From Candidatus Altimarinota bacterium (lineage in GTDB: Bacteria; Patescibacteriota; Gracilibacteria; UBA4473), in NCBI GenBank assembly GCA_018608565.1, contig JABAZT010000019.1, forward strand, positions 1 to 64,000: 64,000 bases of DNA, written 5' to 3'. How positions within the stretch are numbered: the stretch's first letter is position 1; every line of letters begins with the position of its first letter. A model generated the notes under the pieces. That model worked only from the letters and a program-made list of their open reading frames with translations, ran no database searches and was not told the DNA's origin. This document shows, one piece after another, positions 18,115 through 26,528 of this stretch. The translations under genes and the position numbers were made by a program.

Positions 18115-18191
18115 GGGGCTATAGCTCAGCTGGCTAGAGCGCGACGCTGGCAGCGTTGAGGTCATCGGTTCGAATCCGATTAGCTCCACCA
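18115..18191 (+). tRNA. tRNA-Ala (GGC anticodon)
   Basis: 77 bases including an encoded CCA. Acceptor stem GGGGCTA pairs with TAGCTCC, with the G3-U70 wobble that identifies alanine tRNAs. D stem GCTC/GAGC, anticodon stem CGACG/CGTTG with loop CTGGCAG (anticodon GGC, reading GCC and GCU codons), T stem ATCGG/CCGAT with loop TTCGAAT. A small hairpin (AAGCCT/AGGCTT) follows and probably ends the transcript. Confidence 0.97.
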
Positions 18192-18192
18192 A

Positions 18193-18584
18193 AAATATTT
18201 TTTAAGCCTTCAGGCTTGGAAAATGTTTTTAGATTGGGAAGTAATGAGAACTGAAAAAAGGTGCTTTCCCTACGATTCATTTCATTCATCTACTCAAGGA
18301 CTACTCAATCCTCACTCCGTTTGGTGATTGTCTCGACTCGAAAAAGGAGGAATGAAATGAGGATGATTTGAGAGCTCAACCTCGGAGAGAACGAAGTGAT
18401 CGAGAATGTAAGAGTATCCGATTAGCTCTACCAAGAAAATCATCAAGCCTTTCTGTTTGGTTATTTTTTTATGTCTAGAATTGAGAATAGAAATCAAATA
18501 ATATTATAACCTGTGTATGGCAACTTTTATAAATATCCTTAAATTTGAAGCTAATTTCATAGTCTAGTGATACCTTTTTGTTGT
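18193..18584. other. Gene-free stretch with a copy of the tRNA 3' end
   Basis: No supported gene. It holds a tRNA-end repeat at 18416-18434 followed by a degraded version of the hairpin that follows the real tRNA, and CT/GA-rich stretches at 18265-18370. Short frames on the minus strand here are antisense to the tRNA or to its copy. Confidence 0.5.
18416..18434 (+). repeat. Direct repeat of the tRNA-Ala 3' end (possible attachment site)
   Basis: ATCCGATTAGCTCTACCAA repeats 18174-18192 of the tRNA with a single mismatch (C to T). No tRNA body precedes it. Either an integration scar at a tRNA end or the remains of a duplicated tRNA gene. Confidence 0.55.
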
Positions 18585-19319
18585 TTAGAAAAATAAGACA
18601 CCATCCACTTCATGTTTTATTTTTTCATCTGATTTAATTTTTCTTTTGTATTTTTTTTTACATTTTCTACATGTGATGTTTTTATGATTAAGAGTGTCAT
18701 GTTGAGTAAAATCACAATTAAGACAAGTCACTTTTCCCCATTTATAGCCAGTTAATTTACTTCTATAATCCGTATTAATATACGATTCATAGTTAATAAT
18801 TTTTAATTTCTTTTTAATTGTATTTTCAATACTTTCCAAGAAATCACAGGTATAGTTTTCTATGGTATCAAATTTTTCTAATTCTTCATGAATCTCTTTT
18901 GAAGTAAATCTCATTACTATCCATCCATCAGCCTGAAGATTAACTTCTTTTCGTCTATCCTTCTTAACTTTTTTATGACCGTGAAAACGCAATCCGTCAC
19001 ATTCAATTGCTACTTTGACTGGATTATCAATTGAACCACCATAAAGTGCAAAATCAATCTCATATTCAATGCCTGTTTCTTTTCCATCATATATATTAGG
19101 GATCAGAACCTTTTCACTTCCATAAACAATATAATCTTTCTCGTCAGTTGGAAATTGATTTAGAAATAAAAAGAAAGCTTTTTCTAAAGGTGATTTATCT
19201 GAATCATCAATAAACTCATCAATATAATAGTTTAGATTTTTTAATAAATCAGTGTTTTGCTTAAAGTAATCCTCTTGAATTTTAAGCCTTAACTTATTTA
19301 TTAGTTCCTCAAGTTTCAT
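18585..19319 (-). CDS. Putative endonuclease (DUF559/Vsr-like fold) with zinc ribbon
   Basis: 244 residues from ATG 19317-19319 (a TTG seven codons upstream is the only alternative). The centre has a PD-(D/E)xK-like core: GIEYEIDFALYGG (Asp), VKVAIECDGLRFHGHKKVKKD (E-x-D then a basic segment), and QADGWIVMRFTSKEI, the usual pattern of very-short-patch-repair-like and DUF559 nucleases. The C-terminus has CLNCDF and CRKCKKKY, a four-Cys zinc ribbon for nucleic acid binding. It is more AT-rich than its neighbours and lies beside the tRNA-end repeat, so recent acquisition is possible. No methylase accompanies it. Confidence 0.65.
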   Translation of the reverse strand: MKLEELINKLRLKIQEDYFKQNTDLLKNLNYYIDEFIDDSDKSPLEKAFFLFLNQFPTDEKDYIVYGSEKVLIPNIYDGKETGIEYEIDFALYGGSIDNPVKVAIECDGLRFHGHKKVKKDRRKEVNLQADGWIVMRFTSKEIHEELEKFDTIENYTCDFLESIENTIKKKLKIINYESYINTDYRSKLTGYKWGKVTCLNCDFTQHDTLNHKNITCRKCKKKYKRKIKSDEKIKHEVDGVLFF

Positions 19320-19420
19320 TTTTCTTAAAGTTAATGCCAAGGATAGATATATTCTTCTTTAAGATGCTACTCATTTACGCTCTTTTTGAAAGATGCTTGG
19401 AAATCTGAGAGAAATTTTAT

Positions 19421-20125
19421 ATGAATCAAGTTTTCTCTACACTAAACTCAATGAACCTCTCCCAATTTCAAAAATTCTTCCTTGAACTCGAAAAGAATAA
19501 TAATAAACCGTGGTTTGATGCACATCGAGATGAATATCAGGATATCCGAAAACAACTGGTCGCCTTTGTAACCAAGGTTCATAAGGATGTGATTATCTTT
19601 GCTCCACAGTTCCTAGAGCTCAATCCCGCCAAGTCGCTCTTTCGGATCAATAGAGATGTGCGATTTAGCCCCAATAAACTCCCCTACAAAACAGGTATGG
19701 GATACAAACTTGTTCTCGGATCACGGACAAGCAACTGTCCTGGATATGGTCTCTGGATGGATAGTCAGGGTATGTATATCGGAGGTGGAACCCCAAAAAT
19801 TGAGACAAAGCTCCTTGGACCATTTCGTGATTATTTTGTAGCAAATCCAACGACGATCAAAAACGTTCTGAAACAATTAGAAAAAGAAGGATTTGAGCTT
19901 TCTCATGAATACACCCTCAAAAATGCGCCTCGAGGCTATGATCCTGAACATCAACTCATTGATCTACTAAAACTTCAGGGATACCGCGTTGGGAAATTTT
20001 TTCCCTATGAAACAAAAACTATGTCGGACCAATGGCTCCTGGAAACTACGGTAAAAGAATATGAAAAAATGCTTCCTTTTGTTAATATACTTCAAAGCGC
20101 TCAAAATTTTAATCCGAAAATATAA
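19421..20125 (+). CDS. DUF2461 family protein
   Basis: 234 residues. The N-terminus (LSQFQKFFLELEKNNNKPWF) followed by DAHRDEY, and then FRINRDVRFSPNKLPYKT, are hallmarks of DUF2461 (TIGR02453), a widespread family without a proven role. Length fits the family. Its stop overlaps the next start by one base (TAATG), so it is translationally coupled to the TspO-like gene. Confidence 0.85.
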   Translation: MNQVFSTLNSMNLSQFQKFFLELEKNNNKPWFDAHRDEYQDIRKQLVAFVTKVHKDVIIFAPQFLELNPAKSLFRINRDVRFSPNKLPYKTGMGYKLVLGSRTSNCPGYGLWMDSQGMYIGGGTPKIETKLLGPFRDYFVANPTTIKNVLKQLEKEGFELSHEYTLKNAPRGYDPEHQLIDLLKLQGYRVGKFFPYETKTMSDQWLLETTVKEYEKMLPFVNILQSAQNFNPKI

Positions 20126-20520
20126 TGGAATACGAATACTACCAATCACTTACCCAGCCTAGTTTTGCCCCGCCACCAGAAATTTTTGGTCCAGTTTGGT
20201 CGATTCTTTATGCCATTATTGCTATTACGTTTGGTATTGTTTTCTATCGAGCGTTCAAAGGCTCTATTCCTCGATTCATAGCCCTTCCCTTTATACTCAA
20301 TCTTGTTTTCAACGCGGCATTTACTCCTTTGCAGTTTGGGATTCGTAATATGCTGTTTGCTAGTATTGATATAGTGCTAGTCTTAATCACCCTTGTCTGG
20401 GCGATGTGGTGGATCTATCCGTATTCTCGTAAAATCTGTTACTGGCAAATCCCCTATCTCCTCTGGGTGAGTTTTGCGACGGTTCTACAGATCAGTATAA
20501 CGGTTATGAATGCCAACTGA
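20125..20520 (+). CDS. TspO/MBR family membrane protein
   Basis: 131 residues, four to five membrane helices. SLTQPSFAPPPEIFGPVWSI is the conserved N-terminal loop and first-helix entry (P-x-x-x-PP, then F-x-x-VW). FNAAFTPLQFGI matches the family W/N-x-x-x-x-P-x-x-F-x pattern. Homologues bind porphyrins and other tetrapyrroles. It is about 25 residues shorter than most. It overlaps its neighbours at both ends: one base with DUF2461 and 11 bases with the SpoU gene. Confidence 0.85.
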   Translation: MEYEYYQSLTQPSFAPPPEIFGPVWSILYAIIAITFGIVFYRAFKGSIPRFIALPFILNLVFNAAFTPLQFGIRNMLFASIDIVLVLITLVWAMWWIYPYSRKICYWQIPYLLWVSFATVLQISITVMNAN

Positions 20521-21166
20521 TCTACGACTCCAAAAACTCGAAAGAATTGCTGCCAATCGGCAACGTGATTTTGTCCTCGTGCTTGAGAATATTCATGATC
20601 CGCATAATGCGGCAGCAATTTGTCGATCTGCTGATAGTGTTGGAATTCAGGAGATATGGCTTATCTGTGAGACGGTAGCACGCTGGGATCTATTTGAGCT
20701 TGGGAAAAAGAGTTCGGCTTTTACAAGTCGATGGATCACCTTTCGTCACTTTGAGACGACAGCAGCCTGTTTGGCGGAACTAAGAACACAATCGTTTCAG
20801 GTCTGGGCGACGATGCTGGATAATGAAGCGGAGAGTCTGACTGAGGCAAATTTCACCGCGATAGAAAAAATAGCCCTCATCATGGGAAATGAACATCAGG
20901 GGATTTCTGAAGCAATGCAAAAAGCCACGGATAAAAAACTCTATATCCCTATGAATGGTTTTGCTCAGAGCCTCAATGTCTCAGTCGCGACGGCGCTCTG
21001 TCTCTGGGAGATCTATCGGCAGAGAGAACAGTCTGATATTGATTTTCGATTGGATCAAGAAGGACAAGCTAAGCTCATAGAGAAATTTTGTGAAAAACAA
21101 CAGGAGAAGAAAAATCGGAAACGGGAGAAGAAACGAAAGGGGGTAAATAAAAAATCACAGAAATGA
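20510..21166 (+). CDS. SpoU-family RNA 2'-O-methyltransferase (TrmH-like)
   Basis: 218 residues. SPOUT motifs are clear: ENIHDPHNAAAICRSADSVG (motif 1), IALIMGNEHQGISEAM (motif 2) and PMNGFAQSLNVSVATAL (motif 3, part of the trefoil knot that holds SAM). The Lys/Arg-rich tail after residue 195 probably contacts RNA. The best family match is tRNA Gm18 methyltransferase TrmH, but rRNA targets cannot be excluded. Last gene of a three-gene overlapping operon. Confidence 0.9.
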   Translation: MPTDLRLQKLERIAANRQRDFVLVLENIHDPHNAAAICRSADSVGIQEIWLICETVARWDLFELGKKSSAFTSRWITFRHFETTAACLAELRTQSFQVWATMLDNEAESLTEANFTAIEKIALIMGNEHQGISEAMQKATDKKLYIPMNGFAQSLNVSVATALCLWEIYRQREQSDIDFRLDQEGQAKLIEKFCEKQQEKKNRKREKKRKGVNKKSQK

Positions 21167-21219
21167 ATTGACAACGATGCTAAGTTTATTTAAAAAATAT
21201 GTAATATAATTGTTATAAA

Positions 21220-21981
21220 ATGAGTGGTTTTAGTGAAGAAACTAATCGGAGATTTGAAGAGATTGTTGAAAATGCGGAATTAATAAGGAAACAAGCAGAT
21301 GAAAAAATAAATTTTATTCAGCCCTTCAAACCGGGGAGTTCTTCGATTAAAACCATTGGATGGGATCAAGATAGAAATCTTCTGACGATAGACACTCCTG
21401 CCGCTAAAATCCTACTTGAGAAAAACAAAGTCGTCCGGTATGTATCCGACACAATTGGTTTTTCAATCAGTATTTTTGAAAAAGAACCTTCTACTCACCC
21501 TGAAACCCCTTATTTATCACTGAGTCCTTTGGTATCAGGTTATAATGCAAAAGAGGTTCTTACAGAAATGGAAAATATTACACAATCTGCTCTTGAAGCC
21601 CTCGCAACGCTTGATGATGCTGAAGCACCATCTCCTGAAGAACTATATGGATTATTTTTTGAACAAACGCTTACGGTGCATGATCTTTCTAGGTTCGGAA
21701 ATTGGGCCGAAGGACCAAATCCTATTGATAGTTTTAACTTCAAATTCACTTCGACTAAAGACTCTTTCACTATAAAAACATCCGATCAAACCATCATAAT
21801 GACTAAGGTTGGAGACCAAATGAGTACCGTGTATTTGGATTCCTCTGGAGGAGAACTGATTCTTAATGGGACTAAGAAATCATGTAATGGCGTGAATGGA
21901 GCGTCTATGGCAGGATTCAAAAATATCCTCAATGCAGCGGAAAGAAGACTTAAGCATGCTGGTCGAAATGAATTAGTATGA
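21220..21981 (+). CDS. Hypothetical protein
   Basis: 253 residues with no signal peptide or membrane helix. An N-terminal helical stretch is followed by alternating strands (LLTIDTPAAKILL, FTIKTSDQTIIMTK) and a helical end. A TTGACA at 21168-21173 and a TATAAT at 21205-21210 lie just upstream but are 31 bases apart, so they do not form one promoter. No family recognised. Confidence 0.6.
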   Translation: MSGFSEETNRRFEEIVENAELIRKQADEKINFIQPFKPGSSSIKTIGWDQDRNLLTIDTPAAKILLEKNKVVRYVSDTIGFSISIFEKEPSTHPETPYLSLSPLVSGYNAKEVLTEMENITQSALEALATLDDAEAPSPEELYGLFFEQTLTVHDLSRFGNWAEGPNPIDSFNFKFTSTKDSFTIKTSDQTIIMTKVGDQMSTVYLDSSGGELILNGTKKSCNGVNGASMAGFKNILNAAERRLKHAGRNELV

Positions 21982-22029
21982 GAAGAAGCAATGACGAAAG
22001 GAGTAGTGAAGGCAAAGAATCAAAATCAT

Positions 22030-22926
22030 TTACAATTGATACACCCGTATCGCATTGTCATATAATATTTCAGCACATTCCTCTACTGATATTTTTTTGA
22101 TATCTGCGATGAGCGCTACTATTTCGGGTAGATACTCTGGTTTATTGAGAAGACGCTCTTTAATCTTACTGGCTTTATGTTGATCTTTCGCGCCCTGTGG
22201 AGTGAGAAATGGACTATCGGTCTCTGTCACCATGTATTTGAGTGGTATGGCCTGAATTACTTCACGGATGGCTTTGGCATTTTTATACGTAGCGACACCT
22301 CCGATCCCGATCATAAATCCGTAATCTTGCGTCACCTTGTGTGCATAACCAATATCTTCACAAAAACAGTGCATTATTCCAGGAATCTCTGGATGGGCCG
22401 ATCGATCAAAATTTTCTTCGAGTGCCCGGAGACATTCCTCTCGAGAATTTCTATTGTGGATTATCAATGGGAGTTGTAATTTTTTGGCGAGATCGAGGTG
22501 CGCTTTGAAGCTTGCTTTCTGAGCCTCGTATAGTGTTTCTGAATCATCGTGATATCGATCAAACCCCGTCTCTCCTATTCCCACAATATGTTCTGAATTC
22601 TTTTCATATAAATCTTCCCAGAACTCCATCAGCTCCTCTAGTGTCTGACACGTTGGCTGATAATCCTCAAATCCTTCGTAATTATGCCACTGTGGATCTT
22701 TTTTACCAATATTGAGTACATCGCAGGGATGAAGTCCAATCGTGCAGTAGACGCCCTCATATGACTGAGCAAGACGAAGTCCTGCAAGACTTGAGATCTC
22801 TTCACAGGAAATCTGGATAATTTTATCGACTCCAGCCTTTTGAGCCTCTTCAATGACCTGCTGCGTTTTCCCTTTGAAAGCTGGAAAATAGAGATGGGCG
22901 TGGGTTTCGAATATTTTATAGGACAT
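22030..22926 (-). CDS. tatD: TatD family metal-dependent DNase
   Basis: 298 residues. TIM-barrel metallohydrolase: FETHAHLYF supplies the first two metal-binding His (9 and 11), GIGETGFDRY gives the bridging Glu, PLIIHNRNSREE the next His, GIMHCFCE the following His, and VTETDSPFLTP the final Asp. These are the standard TatD positions. Family members are 3'-5' exonucleases on single-stranded DNA and RNA. It is about 35 residues longer than typical TatD, in loops at residues 75-110. Confidence 0.93.
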   Translation of the reverse strand: MSYKIFETHAHLYFPAFKGKTQQVIEEAQKAGVDKIIQISCEEISSLAGLRLAQSYEGVYCTIGLHPCDVLNIGKKDPQWHNYEGFEDYQPTCQTLEELMEFWEDLYEKNSEHIVGIGETGFDRYHDDSETLYEAQKASFKAHLDLAKKLQLPLIIHNRNSREECLRALEENFDRSAHPEIPGIMHCFCEDIGYAHKVTQDYGFMIGIGGVATYKNAKAIREVIQAIPLKYMVTETDSPFLTPQGAKDQHKASKIKERLLNKPEYLPEIVALIADIKKISVEECAEILYDNAIRVYQL

Positions 22927-22942
22927 TATACAAAAAAATTAT

Positions 22943-23048
22943 GTATTCCTGAGCCATAGAGAGGATACTTCACCGTTGTGTTTTTCTTAAATACACAGCA
23001 CTGAAGACCTTTTACTCCTAGGCATACAACATTTTGGCTCAAGAATAC
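22943..23048 (-). ncRNA. Folded RNA element between ftsH and tatD
   Basis: Ends pair over 14 positions: GTATTCTTGAGCCA with TGGCTCAGGAATAC on the minus strand (one G-U pair; on the plus strand the same site is a mismatch, so the minus strand is favoured). Inside, AGGA/TCCT, CTTCA/TGAAG and TGTGT/ACACA can stack into one long stem with internal loops. Seven T follow four bases later, so it could also act as a terminator or a small RNA. No SRP or 6S consensus seen. Confidence 0.4.
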
Positions 23049-23061
23049 TTTTATTATTTAC

Positions 23062-24948
23062 TTAGTTTTTTCCTTCTTTATTCTTTTCTGTTTTAACTTC
23101 TTTTTTTACTGGCTCAAAATATGCCATAAAATCTTCTCGTGAGATATTTTCTTTTTCAAGTAAATCCTCTGACATTTGTGTAAAGAGATCGAAATTATCT
23201 TCGATGATTTTTGTACATCGATCTTCCGCTTCGATGATCAATGCTTTTACTTCTGCATCAATGAATGCTGCCATTTCCTGAGAATGTAGATCCCCTCCTT
23301 GATTGTCATATGACATAATCGTATTTTTCTTTTCAAAGACGACTGGACCAATCGTATCTCTATTCCCCATTCCATAGGTCATTACCATAGCTCGAGCAAT
23401 ATTTGAGATTCGTTCTAGGTCATTTGAAGCTCCAGTAGTCGTCTGACCAAATATAAGCCGTTCTGCGATCCGACCTCCATGAAGTGATACCATTTCATCT
23501 TTCATCTTAGCCTCTGAGTTGAGGTAGGTATCTTCTTGTGGAAGAAACCAAGTCAATCCCAATGCTTGTCCTCGAGAAATAATTGAAATTTTGTGTACTG
23601 GTTCACAGTTTTCTGTGAAGTGTCCTGCAATAGCGTGTCCTACTTCGTGGTAGGCAATAATTTTTCGTTCTTTTTCTGTTATTCGTCGTGATTTTTTCTC
23701 TGGTCCCATAGATACTTTTTCTACCGCTTCGAGTAAATCCGCTTGAAATACTTTTTCGTTTCGTTGTTTTACCGAAGCAATTGCAGCTTCATTCATCACA
23801 CTTTCTATATCAGCCCCAGAGAAACCAACGGTCTTAGTTGCGATTTCTTTTAGTTTTACTTTTTTATCTAGTTTCTTGTTTTTAGCATGTACTTTGAGGA
23901 TTTTTTCTCGAGCGTTCATATCAGGAAGATCAATATGAACTCTTCGATCAAACCGACCAGGACGAAGAAGTGCTTTATCTAGTGTCTCTGGACGATTGGT
24001 AGCAGCGATAACAATCACTGATGTATCTGTCTCAAACCCATCCATCTCTGTCAAAATCTGATTGAGAGTTTGCTCTCGTTCATCATGTCCCCCTCCGTGA
24101 CCATTCCCTCTATGTTTCCCTATAGCATCAATCTCATCGATAAAGATAATAGCTGGTGCATTTCGTTTTGCGGTTTTAAACAAATCTCGCACTCGACTAG
24201 CTCCTACTCCCACAAACATCTCTACAAACTCTGACCCAGAAACGGAGAAAAATGGAACATCAGCCTCTCCTGCAATAGCTCTTGCAAGCAATGTTTTACC
24301 AGTTCCAGGAGGACCTACCAGAAGAATCCCTTTGGGAATTTTGGCTCCAGCTTTTTGATATTTTTTAGGATGTTTCAAAAAATCTACGATTTCAAATACT
24401 TCTTCTTTGGCTTCTTCTGCTCCTGCCACATCTACAAATTTTGTATTATGTTTTTCTTTGTCATAGAGCTTGGCTCGAGACTTCCCAAAACCAAACGGTC
24501 CTCCATCGCCACCCATATTTCCTGCCTTTCGAGAAAAAATAACTAACAATAAAATAATCAGAAAAAATGGAGCGATTCCAATTAAAAGATTAATCCAAAC
24601 TTTATTTTTGGAAGTATTGATGATTTCAACGGTTGTAGTTTTCTCTAGATTATCAAGCCCTAGATCTTTAATTGTTGCTGAAAATTCTTTGGTAGATTCA
24701 TATGTATTTCCTTCTGTATCTTCTGCGATGATTTGTTGATCTTTGATCTCAATGGAGACCAGTTCATCATTTTTATATTTCTGTAGAACTTCAGAGATAC
24801 TTACTTTTTCAGGGCTCGTGTTTCCCATAGAAAGTCCATCTGGTTTGAAGAATAATGAAATAAGCGCGCCTGCAAGTGCAAGTATCAATAAAAAAGAGAA
24901 AAAATTTGGTGATTTTGGGTTGTTTTTTGGTCCGTATTTTTTTGCCAT
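23062..24948 (-). CDS. ftsH: ATP-dependent zinc metalloprotease FtsH
   Basis: 628 residues. Membrane-bound AAA+ protease that degrades membrane and regulatory proteins. Membrane helices at about 15-34 and 117-138 enclose the extracytoplasmic domain. AAA motifs: GPPGTGKT (212-219), FIDEIDAIG (269-277), second region of homology with [20 protein letters not shown]. The protease zinc site is HEVGH (434-438), with the third ligand Asp in the NDLERI segment near 510. Length is normal. Same strand as def upstream and tatD downstream. Confidence 0.97.
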   Translation of the reverse strand: MAKKYGPKNNPKSPNFFSFLLILALAGALISLFFKPDGLSMGNTSPEKVSISEVLQKYKNDELVSIEIKDQQIIAEDTEGNTYESTKEFSATIKDLGLDNLEKTTTVEIINTSKNKVWINLLIGIAPFFLIILLLVIFSRKAGNMGGDGGPFGFGKSRAKLYDKEKHNTKFVDVAGAEEAKEEVFEIVDFLKHPKKYQKAGAKIPKGILLVGPPGTGKTLLARAIAGEADVPFFSVSGSEFVEMFVGVGASRVRDLFKTAKRNAPAIIFIDEIDAIGKHRGNGHGGGHDEREQTLNQILTEMDGFETDTSVIVIAATNRPETLDKALLRPGRFDRRVHIDLPDMNAREKILKVHAKNKKLDKKVKLKEIATKTVGFSGADIESVMNEAAIASVKQRNEKVFQADLLEAVEKVSMGPEKKSRRITEKERKIIAYHEVGHAIAGHFTENCEPVHKISIISRGQALGLTWFLPQEDTYLNSEAKMKDEMVSLHGGRIAERLIFGQTTTGASNDLERISNIARAMVMTYGMGNRDTIGPVVFEKKNTIMSYDNQGGDLHSQEMAAFIDAEVKALIIEAEDRCTKIIEDNFDLFTQMSEDLLEKENISREDFMAYFEPVKKEVKTEKNKEGKN

Positions 24949-25019
24949 CGGAATAGGATAATTTCGTGCGGAGAGTATAGAAGGAAATGTTAGTTTGGCA
25001 ATTTTATGACGTAAGTGAA

Positions 25020-25511
25020 TTAATCCTTACTAGATCGTAAAGCATAATCCGTAAATAATTTCCCATCAAGATGGTCTAGTTCATGTAAAAATATCCGTGC
25101 GTCCCATTTATCTATTTTTTTTTCACACCAATTTCCTGCAACATTCTGCCATTTAACCTTGAGCTTCGATGGACGTTCTACTTGTCCAAATACTCCTGGA
25201 AGGCTCAAACATCCTTCATCCATCCAACAAGTGTTTTTCGATTGGCTCACTATCTCTGGATTGATCATAGCTACTACTTTTCTTTCTTTTCTGGTGCTGA
25301 CATTAAAGGTGACAATCATAATTCGTGCATCGATTCCTACCTGATTTGCAGCTAGCCCGACTCCGACTACTTCACCTGTCTGTGGCCCAAGCATGGTATC
25401 AACCATCTCATCTACCGTTTGTGCCAATTCTTCATCAAATACTTTTACTGGAGTTAACACTTGTCGAAGGATTGGTTTATCGGCACCGGTAATAATTTTT
25501 AACATGACCAT
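25020..25511 (-). CDS. def: Peptide deformylase
   Basis: 163 residues. Removes the formyl group from new proteins. All three motifs are present: GVGLAANQ (50-57; canonical GxGLAAxQ), EGCLS (99-103; Cys ligand) and HELDH (143-147; two His ligands and the catalytic Glu). An ATG two codons in (25503-25505) is an equally possible start. It follows the ribosomal cluster terminator on the same strand. Confidence 0.96.
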   Translation of the reverse strand: MVMLKIITGADKPILRQVLTPVKVFDEELAQTVDEMVDTMLGPQTGEVVGVGLAANQVGIDARIMIVTFNVSTRKERKVVAMINPEIVSQSKNTCWMDEGCLSLPGVFGQVERPSKLKVKWQNVAGNWCEKKIDKWDARIFLHELDHLDGKLFTDYALRSSKD

Positions 25512-25599
25512 AATATATAAATTAAAATCAATACATCAATTTGATGCGTGACTTGTCATCTTTGTTAAACAAGAAATATAATTTTATATATTTTTATTC

Positions 25600-25626
25600 A
25601 AAAAAAATAGCTCCCGAAGGAGCTAT
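25600..25626 (-). terminator. Terminator of the ribosomal protein operon
   Basis: On the minus strand ATAGCTCC pairs with GGAGCTAT around a TTCG tetraloop, followed by eight T. It lies 30 bases after the rplO stop. Confidence 0.95.
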
Positions 25627-25656
25627 CTTACAAATTTATTATTTAGTTCTGATACA

Positions 25657-26460
25657 CTATTTACCTCCGTCGAGTTCGTCTTGGAGTGTTTTAAGTTCGT
25701 CCCACTTACCATCAGCCGCAAGTTGTGATTGCTGTGGCCATGTTGTAGGATCGTGCATCGTGTATCGTGATCCTGCATCTGAAAGAATTGATTTGAGCGC
25801 TTCTACGTCAGCTTTAGCAACGTCTGCAAATGTTGGAAATCCACCGTCAGCAAGAAGACCTGCTATTTTTGGTCCAACTCCTTCTATTTTTGTAAGATCA
25901 TCCGCTCCTTCTGCTTTCTTCTCAGGAGCCTTCTTTGCTGCTTTTGGTGCCGCTTTCTTTTCTTCTTTTGCTACTGGTTTATCTGCTACTGCTTTTACTT
26001 CTGATTTTGGTGCTGCTTCTTTTTTTGCTGCAGGAGCTTTTCCTCCGAATGCAGCTATAGCTGATGCAGAAAGTGCTATATCCTCTCCTGCCGTAAGCTT
26101 TTTGCTTAAACTCCCGTTTCCAAGAATTTTTACTTTTCCGTTTTTCCCAGTGATTAGTTTTTTAGCGAGAAGTGTTTCAACACTTACCGTTTCACCGTCT
26201 TTGTAGGCCTCATCAAGTTGATCAAGATTTACAATCTGAGCTTCTACTCGATTTGGATTATTGAACCCAGGATTTTTTGGCATTCGTTGGATCAATGGAG
26301 TTTGTCCTCCCTCAAATCCAAGTCGAACTCCTCCTCCAGATCGAGAATTTTGACCGTTCATTCCTCGACCACCGTAAGTACCGTTTCCAGTAGCATTACC
26401 TTGTCCTCGTCGTTTTCGTGCGACTTTCTTTTGTCCGGGCTTGAGATCGTGAATTTTCAT
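25657..26460 (-). CDS. rplO: Ribosomal protein L15 with C-terminal helix-hairpin-helix extension
   Basis: 267 residues against about 145 for normal L15. Residues 1-140 are L15 (MKIHDLKPGQKKVARKRRG, then the Gly-rich GNGTYGGRGMNGQ). After a Lys/Ala linker (141-186) a separate domain begins: DDLTKIEGVGPKIAGLLADG is a helix-hairpin-helix unit, followed by SRYTMHDPTTWPQQ and a closing helix. The same extra domain is known at the end of L21 in Bacteroidetes. It may make an added rRNA contact. No secY follows, unlike the usual spc order. Confidence 0.95.
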   Translation of the reverse strand: MKIHDLKPGQKKVARKRRGQGNATGNGTYGGRGMNGQNSRSGGGVRLGFEGGQTPLIQRMPKNPGFNNPNRVEAQIVNLDQLDEAYKDGETVSVETLLAKKLITGKNGKVKILGNGSLSKKLTAGEDIALSASAIAAFGGKAPAAKKEAAPKSEVKAVADKPVAKEEKKAAPKAAKKAPEKKAEGADDLTKIEGVGPKIAGLLADGGFPTFADVAKADVEALKSILSDAGSRYTMHDPTTWPQQSQLAADGKWDELKTLQDELDGGK

Positions 26461-26528
26461 CGTTGTTGGATAGTGAATGGTTTATGGTGAGTGATGTCGG
26501 TTATCCGACATACTATTAAATTTCTAGA

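Noticed and set aside
18010..18192. 60-residue frame on the minus strand across the tRNA
   Set aside because: It is antisense to tRNA-Ala and is a typical false gene at tRNA loci.
20510..20520. Possible recoded UGA (glycine), as in some related CPR lineages
   Set aside because: The tspO-like gene ends in TGA at the family's normal length, and several other genes end in TGA without conserved sequence beyond.
21168..21210. Promoter for the 21220 gene from a perfect TTGACA and TATAAT
   Set aside because: The boxes are 31 bases apart, far from the 16-18 needed.
22943..23048. SRP (4.5S) RNA between tatD and ftsH
   Set aside because: No GGAA tetraloop or AGCAG/AGG internal loop.
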